Shown here: one piece after another, positions 1 through 7,064 of the stretch
How the letters are laid out: the number at the start of each line of letters is the position of its first letter
Position numbering within the stretch: position 1 is the first letter of the stretch
Assembly: GCA_934555855.1 (NCBI GenBank)
Contig: CAKTFL010000093.1
Coordinates: 1 to 7,715 of the forward strand
Length of the DNA stretch: 7,715 bases
Source: an uncultured Sphingomonas sp.
GTDB taxonomy: Bacteria > Pseudomonadota > Alphaproteobacteria > Sphingomonadales > Sphingomonadaceae
Reading direction: 5' to 3'
Program-made: the position numbers and the translations under genes
The notes under the pieces: generated by a model
The model's input: the letters and a program-made list of their open reading frames with translations, nothing else
Told to the model about the DNA's origin: nothing
Database searches by the model: none

Positions 1-2249
1 ATACGGCCCTTGCGATCGACCACCTCGGCGCGGATCATCGCCACGTCGCGGCCCGACGCCTCGGGCATCCGCCGATCGGCCGTCAGCACGACCGCAGCAG
101 CCGCGCCGACCGTCTCCCGGACGTCCCGCGCGGTGCGGCGGCCCCGGTCATAGCCGCGCGCCTCCAGCCGGCCCGGCGCATAGGGCACGGTCCAGCTGAG
201 ATGGCGGTTGCGGGGCATCGGCTTGCGGCCCAGCGAGCGGCCGTTGAGCAGCAGCTCCACCTCGGCGCAATTGCCATGGACCCACACCTCGATCGGCTGT
301 CCCTCGCGTCCCGGCCACGTCCAGTGCGGCAGCAGGTGGACGAGCGGCTGGTCCGGCCGCCACCAGGCGCGGTAGTAGAAGAAGTTGTCCTTGGGGAAGC
401 CGCAGGTGTCGAGCACGCCGAAATAGCTCGAGACGCTCGGCCAGGAGGGATAGGGCGTGGGCTCGCCGCGATAGTCGAAGCCGGTCCAGATGAAGCCGCC
501 GGCAATGTCCGGGCGGTCGGCGACGATCGTCCACCATTCCTCGGCGGTCGAGGCCCACCACGGATGCTCCGTGTCATAGGCGCGCACGACATGCTTGACC
601 GCGTCATTGGCATAGGCGCCGCGGGTCGACACGGTGCTGCCCGTTTCGGAGCCGTAGACCGGCACCTCGGGATGCACCGCCTTGAAGGCGGGGATCTTGT
701 CGGTGCGATAGTTGAAGCCGACCGCGTCGACCACCTTGGCCGCGCCCAGGTCCCAGCTGTTGTCGAACGCGAAGGTGGTCGGGCGAGTGGGGTCGAGCTC
801 GCGAACCAGGTCCTGCATCGCCTGCGTCACGCGCGCGCCGCGGGCGGTGCCCTGTTGCGGCTCCTCATTGCCCAGCGACCAGGCGATGACGGAGGGGTGG
901 TTGCGGTCGCGGCGCAGGATGCGGGACAGCTCGTCCATCGCGGCTGGATCGCTGCTGTTGCGGCGCGCCTCCACGATCATCAACATGCCCTTGGCGTCGC
1001 ACAGGTCCAGCAACGCCGCTGCCGGCGGGTTGTGGGCGCTCCGCCAGGCGTTGGAGCCCATTTCCTGCAACTGGTCGATCCGCCAGGCGTGGAGCGCGTC
1101 GGGGATGCCGGTGCCGACGCCGGCATGATCCTGATGGTTGCAGGTGCCCAGCAGCTTCACCGGCCGCCCGTTGAGCAGGAAGCCGCGCGCGCCGTCGAAA
1201 CGGACCGAGCGGATGCCGAACGGCGTCTCGTATCGATCGGTCACGCGCCCGTCGACCAGCACGTCCGAACGCAGCCGGTACAGCTGCGGCGTTTCGACCG
1301 ACCACAGCCGGGGGGCGGGGATGCGAGCCTGCGCGCCCGCCGTTACCGTCTCGCCGGCGGGCACGGTCAGCCGCGCATCGGGGAGGGTTGCCGCGACCCG
1401 GCCGTCGGGACCGAGGATCTGCTGACGAACTGTCGCGTCGACCGGCGTCGTGCGGTCGTTGCGGACCTCCAGCGTGATCTCGGCAAGGGCGCCGTCCGCG
1501 TCCGGCGCGGCGCGCACGACGCTGCCCCATTGCGGCACATGCACCGGGTCGGCGCGGACCAGATCGACATGGCGGTAGATGCCGGCGCCTTCGTAGAACC
1601 AGCCTTCGCCCAGCGACGCATCGACGCGCACGGTGATGACGTTGGCGCCCCCGTCATAATCGAGGAAGTCGCCGATCGGCACGGCGAAGGGGGCGTAGCC
1701 GCTTTCGTTGCGGCCGGCGATGTAGCCGTTCACGAACACGATGCAGTCGCGGAACACGCCGTCGAATTCGAGCCACAGGCGACGGTCGCGATCGGCGGCG
1801 CCGACCGTGATCGGCGTGCGATACCAGCCGATGCTGTTTTCGGGAAAGTCGCGGCCGATCGCCTTGAAGCCGTGCGCGGCCATGGCGTCTTCATTGTCCT
1901 TGGTCGCGGCCGTCGTCGGCTTCGCGAAGGGCAGATCCACCGCCCAGTCGTGCGGGACCATCACCACCTGCCAGCCGCTGTCGTCAAAGGCGGGGAGGGA
2001 CGCATCGGCGGTGACCCCCGCCTTGGCATAGGTGCGCTGGTTGCGGCCGAAGCCGAAATCCTTCTCGACGGAGCCGGCATGACCGAGGTGGAACCGCCAG
2101 TCGGCCAGTCGCTCCGACCGGCGGGGCGACGCCCCGGCCTTTTCGCCAGCGAGGGGAGTGGCCGCATTCGCGCCGCCGCCGATGGCCGGGACGCTCGCGG
2201 CGCTGGCCACCGCGCCGAGAACGATCGCCTCGCGTCGAGAAATCTTCAC
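1..2249 (-). CDS. Glycoside hydrolase family 2, beta-galactosidase-like, Tat-exported (C-terminus cut by window edge)
   Basis: Probably hydrolyses beta-galactosides, or related beta-linked sugars of plant polysaccharides, in the periplasm. The frame is open for 749 codons from a GTG at 2249 to the left edge. GTG is chosen because GGGGAGAG lies 5 nt upstream and a twin-arginine signal follows at once (S4-R5-R6, hydrophobic stretch to about 25, likely cleavage after A27-N28-A29). Domains in order: sugar-binding jelly roll (about 45-210), Ig-like sandwich (about 215-330), TIM barrel (about 335-600), DUF4982-like domain (from about 620, LLPHWTW at 639), then the start of another beta domain. Family motifs seen: NHQDH at 371-375, SAHNPP, and RDRNHPSVIAWSLGNEE with the general acid/base at E462. 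E535 in GSETGST is the expected nucleophile. The retaining mechanism is family knowledge; the exact substrate (galactoside, glucuronide or mannoside) cannot be read from the sequence. Both catalytic glutamates are present, so it is probably active. Confidence 0.93.
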   Translation of the reverse strand, partial: MKISRREAIVLGAVASAASVPAIGGGANAATPLAGEKAGASPRRSERLADWRFHLGHAGSVEKDFGFGRNQRTYAKAGVTADASLPAFDDSGWQVVMVPHDWAVDLPFAKPTTAATKDNEDAMAAHGFKAIGRDFPENSIGWYRTPITVGAADRDRRLWLEFDGVFRDCIVFVNGYIAGRNESGYAPFAVPIGDFLDYDGGANVITVRVDASLGEGWFYEGAGIYRHVDLVRADPVHVPQWGSVVRAAPDADGALAEITLEVRNDRTTPVDATVRQQILGPDGRVAATLPDARLTVPAGETVTAGAQARIPAPRLWSVETPQLYRLRSDVLVDGRVTDRYETPFGIRSVRFDGARGFLLNGRPVKLLGTCNHQDHAGVGTGIPDALHAWRIDQLQEMGSNAWRSAHNPPAAALLDLCDAKGMLMIVEARRNSSDPAAMDELSRILRRDRNHPSVIAWSLGNEEPQQGTARGARVTQAMQDLVRELDPTRPTTFAFDNSWDLGAAKVVDAVGFNYRTDKIPAFKAVHPEVPVYGSETGSTVSTRGAYANDAVKHVVRAYDTEHPWWASTAEEWWTIVADRPDIAGGFIWTGFDYRGEPTPYPSWPSVSSYFGVLDTCGFPKDNFFYYRAWWRPDQPLVHLLPHWTWPGREGQPIEVWVHGNCAEVELLLNGRSLGRKPMPRNRHLSWTVPYAPGRLEARGYDRGRRTARDVRETVGAAAAVVLTADRRMPEASGRDVAMIRAEVVDRKGR

Positions 2250-2254
2250 TGCCA

Positions 2255-2262
2255 CTCTCCCC
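2255..2262 (-). promoter_or_regulatory. Ribosome binding site of the GH2 gene
   Basis: On the minus strand GGGGAGAG ends 5 nt before the GTG at 2249. It decides the start: this GTG begins a protein with a textbook twin-arginine signal. Confidence 0.65.
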
Positions 2263-2337
2263 TTCGCTGGCTCGGCCGTCGCTGTGCGAGATCATCACGA
2301 CCACGGTCGGAGAAGCTTCGCACCCGACCGGGCGCCA

Positions 2338-2350
2338 TTTGTCTTACAAA
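2338..2350 (-). promoter_or_regulatory. Candidate GntR/FadR-type operator
   Basis: A perfect 5-bp dyad, TTTGT-AAG-ACAAA on the minus strand, whose core TTGTAAGACAA fits TNGTNNNACNA, the consensus known for FadR-subfamily GntR regulators such as LldR. It starts 2 nt downstream of the candidate -10 box and would cover the expected transcription start, a usual position for a repressor. The responding regulator is not in the window. A 13-bp dyad can arise by chance, and the case rests on its placement. Confidence 0.4.
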
Positions 2351-2352
2351 AG

Positions 2353-2381
2353 GTTGTAGCGGCCTTCCTTCTGGTCAGCAA
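2353..2381 (-). promoter_or_regulatory. Candidate promoter of the GH2 gene
   Basis: On the minus strand TTGCTG (2381-2376) and TACAAC (2358-2353) are separated by exactly 17 nt, a fair sigma-70-like pair (3/6 and 4/6 matches to the E. coli consensus). Transcription would begin near 2346, leaving a leader of roughly 95 nt before the GTG. It lies just past the stop codon of the phospholipase gene, so the hydrolase need not depend on read-through. The match is modest and sphingomonad promoters are variable, so this is a candidate only. Confidence 0.4.
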
Positions 2382-2401
2382 TGCCGTTCGCAGCCGACGC
2401 G

Positions 2402-4498
2402 CTACGCGGCGGGTTGGCGGGGCGGGAACGGATCGCTGATCGTGGCGCGACCCGCCTGGTCCAGCCGGCCAGCCAGACGACGGCGGAAAGGGCCGGTCGT
2501 CGCCGTCGCGGTGAGGGTCAGGTCGTACCAGCCATGGCTCGGCGCAAGCGACCAGCGATGCCGGCCCGCCGTCAGCAACACGGGAGCGCCGGTGCCGTCC
2601 GGTTCCGCCCGATGGAACGTCAGCGCCGACCCGGCCGCCAGAGCCGGAACGTCCAGGACCAGAGCATCGTCGGCCAGCCGCCATGACAGGTCGTGCCTCG
2701 CGTCCGCGCGGTTGCCGGCGAAATGGCGGTGGAAGCCGTTCGGGCCGAGTACCCACAGATCGTAATCGCCTGTCGGGCCGAACGGCCATATCCCCTCCAG
2801 CCACCCGCCGCCCGCGACCGTGTAGCGGCGCGGCGGGCGGGAAAGGTCGGTGCGGTCATAGACGTGGAACACCGCGCCTGCCTGCCCCGCGACGACGAAG
2901 CGCAGGCAAATGCCGTCGGGCCTGAGCGTGTCGGTCACCTCCAGCCGGTAAGGCAGTGGGCGCGAGCGGCGGACGCCCGGCTCCTGCCACATGACGCCAG
3001 CCTCTACCGGCGCGAGAGGGCTGACCTGATGCCGCAGCGCCGCCGCGCGCGCGGCATCAGGGCGCGGGTCGGGCAGGGGCGCGAAGGGCTGGGGGTCGGG
3101 CGCGGCGAAGTCGAAGGCGGAGGTCAGGTCGCCGCACACCGTCCGTCGCCAGGGCGAGATGTTCGGCTCGTGGAACCCGAAGCGCCGTTCGAGGAAGCGG
3201 ATCACCGAGGTGTGGTCGAGCACCTCGGAATCGACCCAGCCGCCGCGGCTCCAGGGCGACACCACGTACATCGGCACGCGGGGTCCGAGGCCATAGGACC
3301 GTCCGCGATAGGCGGGCAGGTCGGCGGCCGCGTCGCCGCCGCTGGGGCGCAGATGATACTCGCCGGTCAGCGCGACCGTGGAGCCGCCGTGCAGCGCGCC
3401 ATCGGCGTCGCGCGACGGAGGCGCGGGCGGCGGGACATGATCGAAGAAACCGTCATTCTCGTCGAACATCACGAACAGCGCGGTGCGCGCCCAGACGGCG
3501 GGGTCGGCGGTCAGCGCGTCGAGCACCTCGGCGGTATAGGCGGCGCCCTGGGCGGGGCTGGACGGGCCGGGATGCTCGCTGCCCGCGGCGGTGGCGACGA
3601 TGTAGCTCACCTGCGGCAGTGTGCCGGCGATCACGTCCGCGCGCAGCCGGTCGAGGCCGCGCGTCGTCAGCGCCCGTTCCTTCAGGGCCGCCGGACCATC
3701 GCCGCGATGAGCGGCGCGAAAGGCGGCGAACCCGACCAGGGGATTGTCGGTGAAATTGTCCGCCATGTCCTGATAGATGCGCCAGTTGACCCCGGCCGCC
3801 TCCAGCCGCTCGACGGTGGTGGTCCAGCGATAAGGGTCGGCCGCGCCGCCGTTTTCCGGGAAGCTGTCGTGCGAATTGCCGATCGCCGGCCCGCCGCGCG
3901 TGCCGCCGGGATCGTTGGTGCCGCTCCACAGGAACAGGCGGTTGCTGTTGGTGCCGGTCTGGATCGCGCAGTGATAGGCGTCGCAGACCGTGAAGGTCTC
4001 CGCGAGCGCGAACTGGAAGGGAATGTCCTCGCGCCGGTAATGGCCCATGGCGCGCTGCGACTTGGCTTCGGGCCAATGGGCCATGCGCCCCTCGTCCCAG
4101 GCGGCCTGCGCGTCGGGCCAGCCATGGGGCGTTCCCTCCATCCGCATCAGGTCGAAATCGCGGCGGGTGGCGAGGTGGAAGGGGGAAACGAGCCGGGGGC
4201 CGCCCGCCGCCGTGCGGTCCAGTTGCTGCCAGACCGTACGAGGCGCCGCCTCTCCGGAAGCGGGAGCGAGGGGGAGGGGATGGCGGTCGGCAAAACCGCG
4301 CACGCCGCGAAGCGTGCCGAAATAATGATCGAAGCCGCGATTTTCCTGCATCAGGATGACGATGTGCTCCACATCCTTGATCGTGCCGGTCCGCACGTCG
4401 GGCGCGATCACCGCGGCGCGGGCGATGGCGGGCGGCAGGGCGGCGAGGGCGGTCGCGCCGAGGCCGGTGAGCAGCGAACGGCGGGAAAGGTCGGTCAT
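2402..4498 (-). CDS. Phosphocholine-specific phospholipase C, Tat-exported
   Basis: Hydrolyses phosphatidylcholine, and in some relatives sphingomyelin, to a lipid plus phosphocholine, outside the cytoplasm. The protein has 698 residues, about the usual size for Pseudomonas PlcH/PlcN relatives. The ATG at 4498 has GGAG 5 nt upstream and starts a Tat signal (S5-R6-R7-S-L-L, likely cleavage after A26-R27-A28). The phosphoesterase domain (about 42-440) shows EHIVILMQENRGFDHYFGT at 44-62, GTNSNRLFLWSGTNDPGG at 182-199, SEHPG at 307-311 and the metal-site stretch FDENDGFFDHVPPP at 345-358. Two C-terminal beta domains of the DUF756 type follow (about 505-590 and 600-685), the second with GWYDLTLTA and the GPFRRRLAGRLD repeat signature. 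It lies 82 nt downstream of the receptor gene in the same direction, so the two are probably co-transcribed. PlcH and PlcN of Pseudomonas are phosphate-starvation genes; similar control here is inferred. No obvious defect is visible. Preference for phosphatidylcholine versus sphingomyelin is not readable. Confidence 0.95.
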   Translation of the reverse strand: MTDLSRRSLLTGLGATALAALPPAIARAAVIAPDVRTGTIKDVEHIVILMQENRGFDHYFGTLRGVRGFADRHPLPLAPASGEAAPRTVWQQLDRTAAGGPRLVSPFHLATRRDFDLMRMEGTPHGWPDAQAAWDEGRMAHWPEAKSQRAMGHYRREDIPFQFALAETFTVCDAYHCAIQTGTNSNRLFLWSGTNDPGGTRGGPAIGNSHDSFPENGGAADPYRWTTTVERLEAAGVNWRIYQDMADNFTDNPLVGFAAFRAAHRGDGPAALKERALTTRGLDRLRADVIAGTLPQVSYIVATAAGSEHPGPSSPAQGAAYTAEVLDALTADPAVWARTALFVMFDENDGFFDHVPPPAPPSRDADGALHGGSTVALTGEYHLRPSGGDAAADLPAYRGRSYGLGPRVPMYVVSPWSRGGWVDSEVLDHTSVIRFLERRFGFHEPNISPWRRTVCGDLTSAFDFAAPDPQPFAPLPDPRPDAARAAALRHQVSPLAPVEAGVMWQEPGVRRSRPLPYRLEVTDTLRPDGICLRFVVAGQAGAVFHVYDRTDLSRPPRRYTVAGGGWLEGIWPFGPTGDYDLWVLGPNGFHRHFAGNRADARHDLSWRLADDALVLDVPALAAGSALTFHRAEPDGTGAPVLLTAGRHRWSLAPSHGWYDLTLTATATTGPFRRRLAGRLDQAGRATISDPFPPRQPAA

Positions 4499-4503
4499 GT
4501 GGA

Positions 4504-4507
4504 CTCC
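4504..4507 (-). promoter_or_regulatory. Ribosome binding site of the phospholipase C gene
   Basis: GGAG on the minus strand, 5 nt before the ATG at 4498. It starts only 3 nt after the base of the 4511-4542 hairpin, so that hairpin could affect ribosome access. Confidence 0.6.
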
Positions 4508-4510
4508 GGA

Positions 4511-4542
4511 CGGGTGCGCCGGCGATCATGCCGACGCACCCG
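4511..4542 (-). repeat. Strong intergenic hairpin before the phospholipase gene
   Basis: Outer arms CGGGTGCG (4511-4518) and CGCACCCG (4535-4542) are perfectly complementary. Inner arms CGGC (4520-4523) and GCCG (4530-4533) add 4 bp, closing a 6-nt loop. The single unmatched pair is C-A in a plus-strand RNA but a U-G wobble in the minus-strand RNA, so the operon transcript can form a continuous 13-bp stem. No U-tract follows, so it is not a standard intrinsic terminator. It may stabilise the upstream receptor mRNA, attenuate read-through or modulate translation of the lipase. Confidence 0.6.
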
Positions 4543-4561
4543 CGTGCGTTACCTGAGATCC

Positions 4562-4577
4562 TGTCCGTCTTCGGACA
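4562..4577 (-). repeat. Short hairpin just after the receptor stop codon
   Basis: Perfect 6-bp arms TGTCCG and CGGACA around a 4-nt loop, beginning 3 nt after the receptor's TGA. With no U-run it is a weak terminator candidate at best. Together with the larger hairpin 19 nt further on it forms a two-hairpin spacer between two co-directional genes. Confidence 0.45.
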
Positions 4578-4580
4578 ACC

Positions 4581-6986
4581 TCAGAAGTCGAACGTCAGCG
4601 AAGCGGTGACGGTACGCGGCGCGCCGAGGAAGCCCGACCCGCCATCGGCGCCGGCCAGATAGCGCTCATTGGTCAGGTTGGTGCCCTGCACGGTCAGCGA
4701 CGCGCCCTTCAGCACGTCCGCCACCGCGCCGAGGTCGACGCCGGCATAGGCGCTGACCAGCGTGAAGTTCGGCGCCACCTGCGTGCCGCGCGTATCGACG
4801 AAGCGGTCGCCGACGAACTTGGTCGCCACGCCCGCCTTGAAGATCGACCGCTTGTAGTCGGCCGACAGCACCCACATGGTGCGGGGCGAGTTGATGACCT
4901 GGCTGCCCGGATCGATGCCGACATCGTCGTCCTGCTTGGGATCGCCGGTGCCGATGTAGACGGCGTGGTTGTAGGTGTAGCTGCCCGACAGCATCAGCCC
5001 GGCCGGCAGGCGATAGGCGAGTGCGGCCTCGATGCCGCGGCTCTTGATGCCGCCGATGTTGAGGTAGACGCTGTCCTGCTGTTCCAGATAGTCGATGCCG
5101 GTGACGAGGTTCGACGAGATCGAAACGATGTGGTTGTCGAACTTGATGTCGTAGGCGGTCAGCGACGCCTGGATGCGGCCGGTGCTGTAGCGGGCGCCGA
5201 TCTCGATATTGTCGGCGGTTTCCGGCTTGATCCGATCGACCACCTCGCGCGGCTCGCCCAGCGGGCCGCCGCCGATTGCGGCGAAATTCTGCGAGAAGCC
5301 GCCGAACAGCTCAAGACCCGCGACCGGCGCCTGATAGGTGACGCCCGCCGAAACCAGCGGGTCGGAGTGGGAGGTCAGCGCGGTGCGCGCGCGATCGTTC
5401 AGCAGTTCCTGCCGGACCTGATGCAGGAAGAACTGCTTCACCCCGACGCGCGCGGTGAGCGGGCCGTAGGTCAGCGCGTCCTCCGCGTAATACATCGCCT
5501 CGTCGGTATCGTAATCGGTGCTGAACTGCTTGTAATAGGGCTGCGCGTCGAAGGCGATGCCGAGCCGCGGGTTGGTGAGCTTGTGCCAGTCGCGGACCTG
5601 GTTGGCGCGCGCCCGCTCGTACCAGAAGCCGCCGCGCAGCAGGTTGCTGAAGCCGCCGAAGTCATGCTTCCAGTCGGCGTCGACGGTCCAGCCGAAGCGG
5701 TCGTTGATGTAATGGGTGTGGCGATAGGACTGCACCGGCGTGGCATCGGCGGCGTAGCAGGATGGCGAGTAGACGGCCGGGATGCCGGCGGTTCCCTGAC
5801 AGCCGGCGGTCAGCGGGGCGGTCGCGCCGGTCGGCGTCACGAAATAGATCATGCCGAGCGCGCTGCCGCCGATCACGGTCGGACCGCCCAGGAACTCGCT
5901 CTGCGGGCGGCCGGCGCCGTCGTTGCGGACGTCGACCAGGTAAGGCGGGATCCAGTCTCCGCGCCCGCGCATCCGGTGACCATAGCCGGCGAGCTGCACC
6001 TTGACCTCGTCAAGCTCCGCATTCGCCTTCAGATAGCCGAACAGGTTGCGGCGTAGCGCGCGCGAGCCCGCTCGATAGCCCTGGTCGATATAGGGGATGC
6101 CGGTCAGCACGTCGGTATAGGCGTCATGCTCCGGGTCGTTGCGGAACTGCGCGACCGAGACCGAGCCGAATTCCGCCTCGTCGGCATCGTCATAGGAGAC
6201 GAAGCCGGTCAGGTTGACGTCCGCGACGCGGCTGACCAGCTTGGCGTCGATATGGTCGCGCCGGGTCTTGCCCGCGCCGCCGATCCAGTCGCGAACGCGT
6301 GAGGTGGAGCCGCTGACATAGGCGCGGGTATCGGGCGCGAACTCGCCCGTGTCGGCGCGGACGTAGAATTTGCGCGCGCCGAAATCGCCGCCCGCCGCCG
6401 AGAAGCGCAGCCGCGAGTCGGCCAGCGGGGAGGAGGTGATGTAGTCGAGCGTGCCGCCCAGCGCCTCGTTGGAGCGCGACGAGATGTCGGCGGTGCCCTG
6501 CGACACGACCACCGTTTCCAGGTCGAGCACGTCGATATAGCGGTTGGCGCGCGAGCCGCCGCCATAGCCCGACCCGCCATTGGGCAGGCCGTCGATCGTC
6601 GTGCCGATCTGGCTGCCGCCGCCACCGCCGCTGCTGAAGCCGCGGATGCTTATCGAGGTGGCCCAGTCGGACGAACCGAACGCGTCGCCCTCCGACACGA
6701 ACACGCCGGGAAGCTCGTTGATGACGTCGTTGACGCTCGACAGGGCGGACTGGCGGTCGATCATCGCTTCGGTCACGCGCGTGTTGGCGAAGGAGGTCGC
6801 CTGGCCGAGAACGACGATGTCATTGCCGCGACCGTCGCCGTCCGTTGACGTCGCAGGACCGGGCTGTGCCGTGTCGGCGCTGGCGATCTGCACCTGGGCC
6901 TGAGTTTGAGTTTGGATTTGAGCTTGGGCGTGCGTCGTCCCTGCCGCGATCGCAACGATCGCGGCACCAATCATCCACTTGGTCAT
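4581..6986 (-). CDS. TonB-dependent outer-membrane receptor
   Basis: Ligand-gated porin of the outer membrane, energised by TonB-ExbB-ExbD, importing a large or scarce substrate. The start is set at ATG 6986 (801 residues): GGGGGAG lies 4 nt upstream and a Sec signal follows (residues 1-20, cleavage after T-H-A). The frame stays open 65 codons further to 7181, but that extension is Arg/His-rich, would bury the signal peptide, and reaches the start codon of the divergent gene. Mature N-terminus: a Gln-X tract (21-33), then a TonB box (DIVVLG, 56-61), plug domain (about 65-185, with SISIRGF, IDGLPNG and SNEALGG), and a 22-strand-type barrel (about 190-801) ending in LTFDF with the expected C-terminal aromatic residue. 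C396 and C410 may form a disulfide in a surface loop. The plug has an unusual run of five glycines (120-124). Being first in a probable operon with phospholipase C suggests a phospholipid-derived or phosphorylated substrate; this is inference, and siderophore or sugar uptake is not excluded. Confidence 0.93.
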   Translation of the reverse strand: MTKWMIGAAIVAIAAGTTHAQAQIQTQTQAQVQIASADTAQPGPATSTDGDGRGNDIVVLGQATSFANTRVTEAMIDRQSALSSVNDVINELPGVFVSEGDAFGSSDWATSISIRGFSSGGGGGSQIGTTIDGLPNGGSGYGGGSRANRYIDVLDLETVVVSQGTADISSRSNEALGGTLDYITSSPLADSRLRFSAAGGDFGARKFYVRADTGEFAPDTRAYVSGSTSRVRDWIGGAGKTRRDHIDAKLVSRVADVNLTGFVSYDDADEAEFGSVSVAQFRNDPEHDAYTDVLTGIPYIDQGYRAGSRALRRNLFGYLKANAELDEVKVQLAGYGHRMRGRGDWIPPYLVDVRNDGAGRPQSEFLGGPTVIGGSALGMIYFVTPTGATAPLTAGCQGTAGIPAVYSPSCYAADATPVQSYRHTHYINDRFGWTVDADWKHDFGGFSNLLRGGFWYERARANQVRDWHKLTNPRLGIAFDAQPYYKQFSTDYDTDEAMYYAEDALTYGPLTARVGVKQFFLHQVRQELLNDRARTALTSHSDPLVSAGVTYQAPVAGLELFGGFSQNFAAIGGGPLGEPREVVDRIKPETADNIEIGARYSTGRIQASLTAYDIKFDNHIVSISSNLVTGIDYLEQQDSVYLNIGGIKSRGIEAALAYRLPAGLMLSGSYTYNHAVYIGTGDPKQDDDVGIDPGSQVINSPRTMWVLSADYKRSIFKAGVATKFVGDRFVDTRGTQVAPNFTLVSAYAGVDLGAVADVLKGASLTVQGTNLTNERYLAGADGGSGFLGAPRTVTASLTFDF
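6888..6926 (-). repeat. Degenerate hexanucleotide repeat encoding a Gln-X tract
   Basis: Seven CAA/CAG glutamine codons alternate with codons for Ala, Ile, Thr, Thr, Ala and Val directly after the signal peptide (residues 21-33). The units resemble CAAACT, two of them exact neighbours, and the tract is richer in A/T than the gene around it. With a 6-bp unit, copy-number change keeps the reading frame and only lengthens or shortens the linker before the TonB box. Confidence 0.6.
6942..6966 (-). repeat. 11-bp perfect inverted repeat inside the receptor signal-peptide codons
   Basis: Arms TGCCGCGATCG (6942-6952) and CGATCGCGGCA (6956-6966) are exact reverse complements with a 3-nt spacer. They cover codons 7-15 of the receptor (the Ala/Ile/Val core of its signal peptide), starting 21 nt into the gene. 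The mRNA can fold into a tight hairpin there. Part of the symmetry follows from repeated Ala and Ile codons. Confidence 0.6.
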
Positions 6987-6990
6987 ATGT

Positions 6991-6997
6991 CTCCCCC
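6991..6997 (-). promoter_or_regulatory. Ribosome binding site of the receptor gene
   Basis: GGGGGAG on the minus strand, 4 nt before the ATG at 6986. It supports this start over the longer open frame, because it lies exactly where a Sec signal peptide begins. Confidence 0.65.
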
Positions 6998-7064
6998 GGG
7001 CGGCTCGCGCCCCGTCCCACTCGCACCGGGTGCCCCGGCGTCGGCCGCGCCCTACCGAGAGGCA

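Noticed and set aside
2298..2309. Inverted repeat CGACC-AC-GGTCG in the GH2 leader
   Set aside because: Only 5-bp arms with a 2-nt spacer, too common in G/C-rich DNA to interpret.
201..2765. An 854-codon open frame on the plus strand
   Set aside because: It lies opposite the GH2 gene and the end of the phospholipase gene, crosses their gap, and encodes a repetitive Arg/Ala/Gly/Val/His-rich product without recognisable motifs. Absence of stops is expected opposite G/C-biased codons.
4511..4577. Intrinsic terminator between receptor and lipase
   Set aside because: Both hairpins lack a following U-tract; I kept them as structural elements only.
2693..4609. A 638-codon open frame on the plus strand
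   Set aside because: Antisense to the phospholipase C gene, whose catalytic motifs are unmistakable. The product has no domain signs.
4965..6056. A 363-codon open frame on the plus strand
   Set aside because: Antisense shadow of the receptor barrel; Val/Ala/Arg/Asp-rich with no signal, membrane segment or motif.
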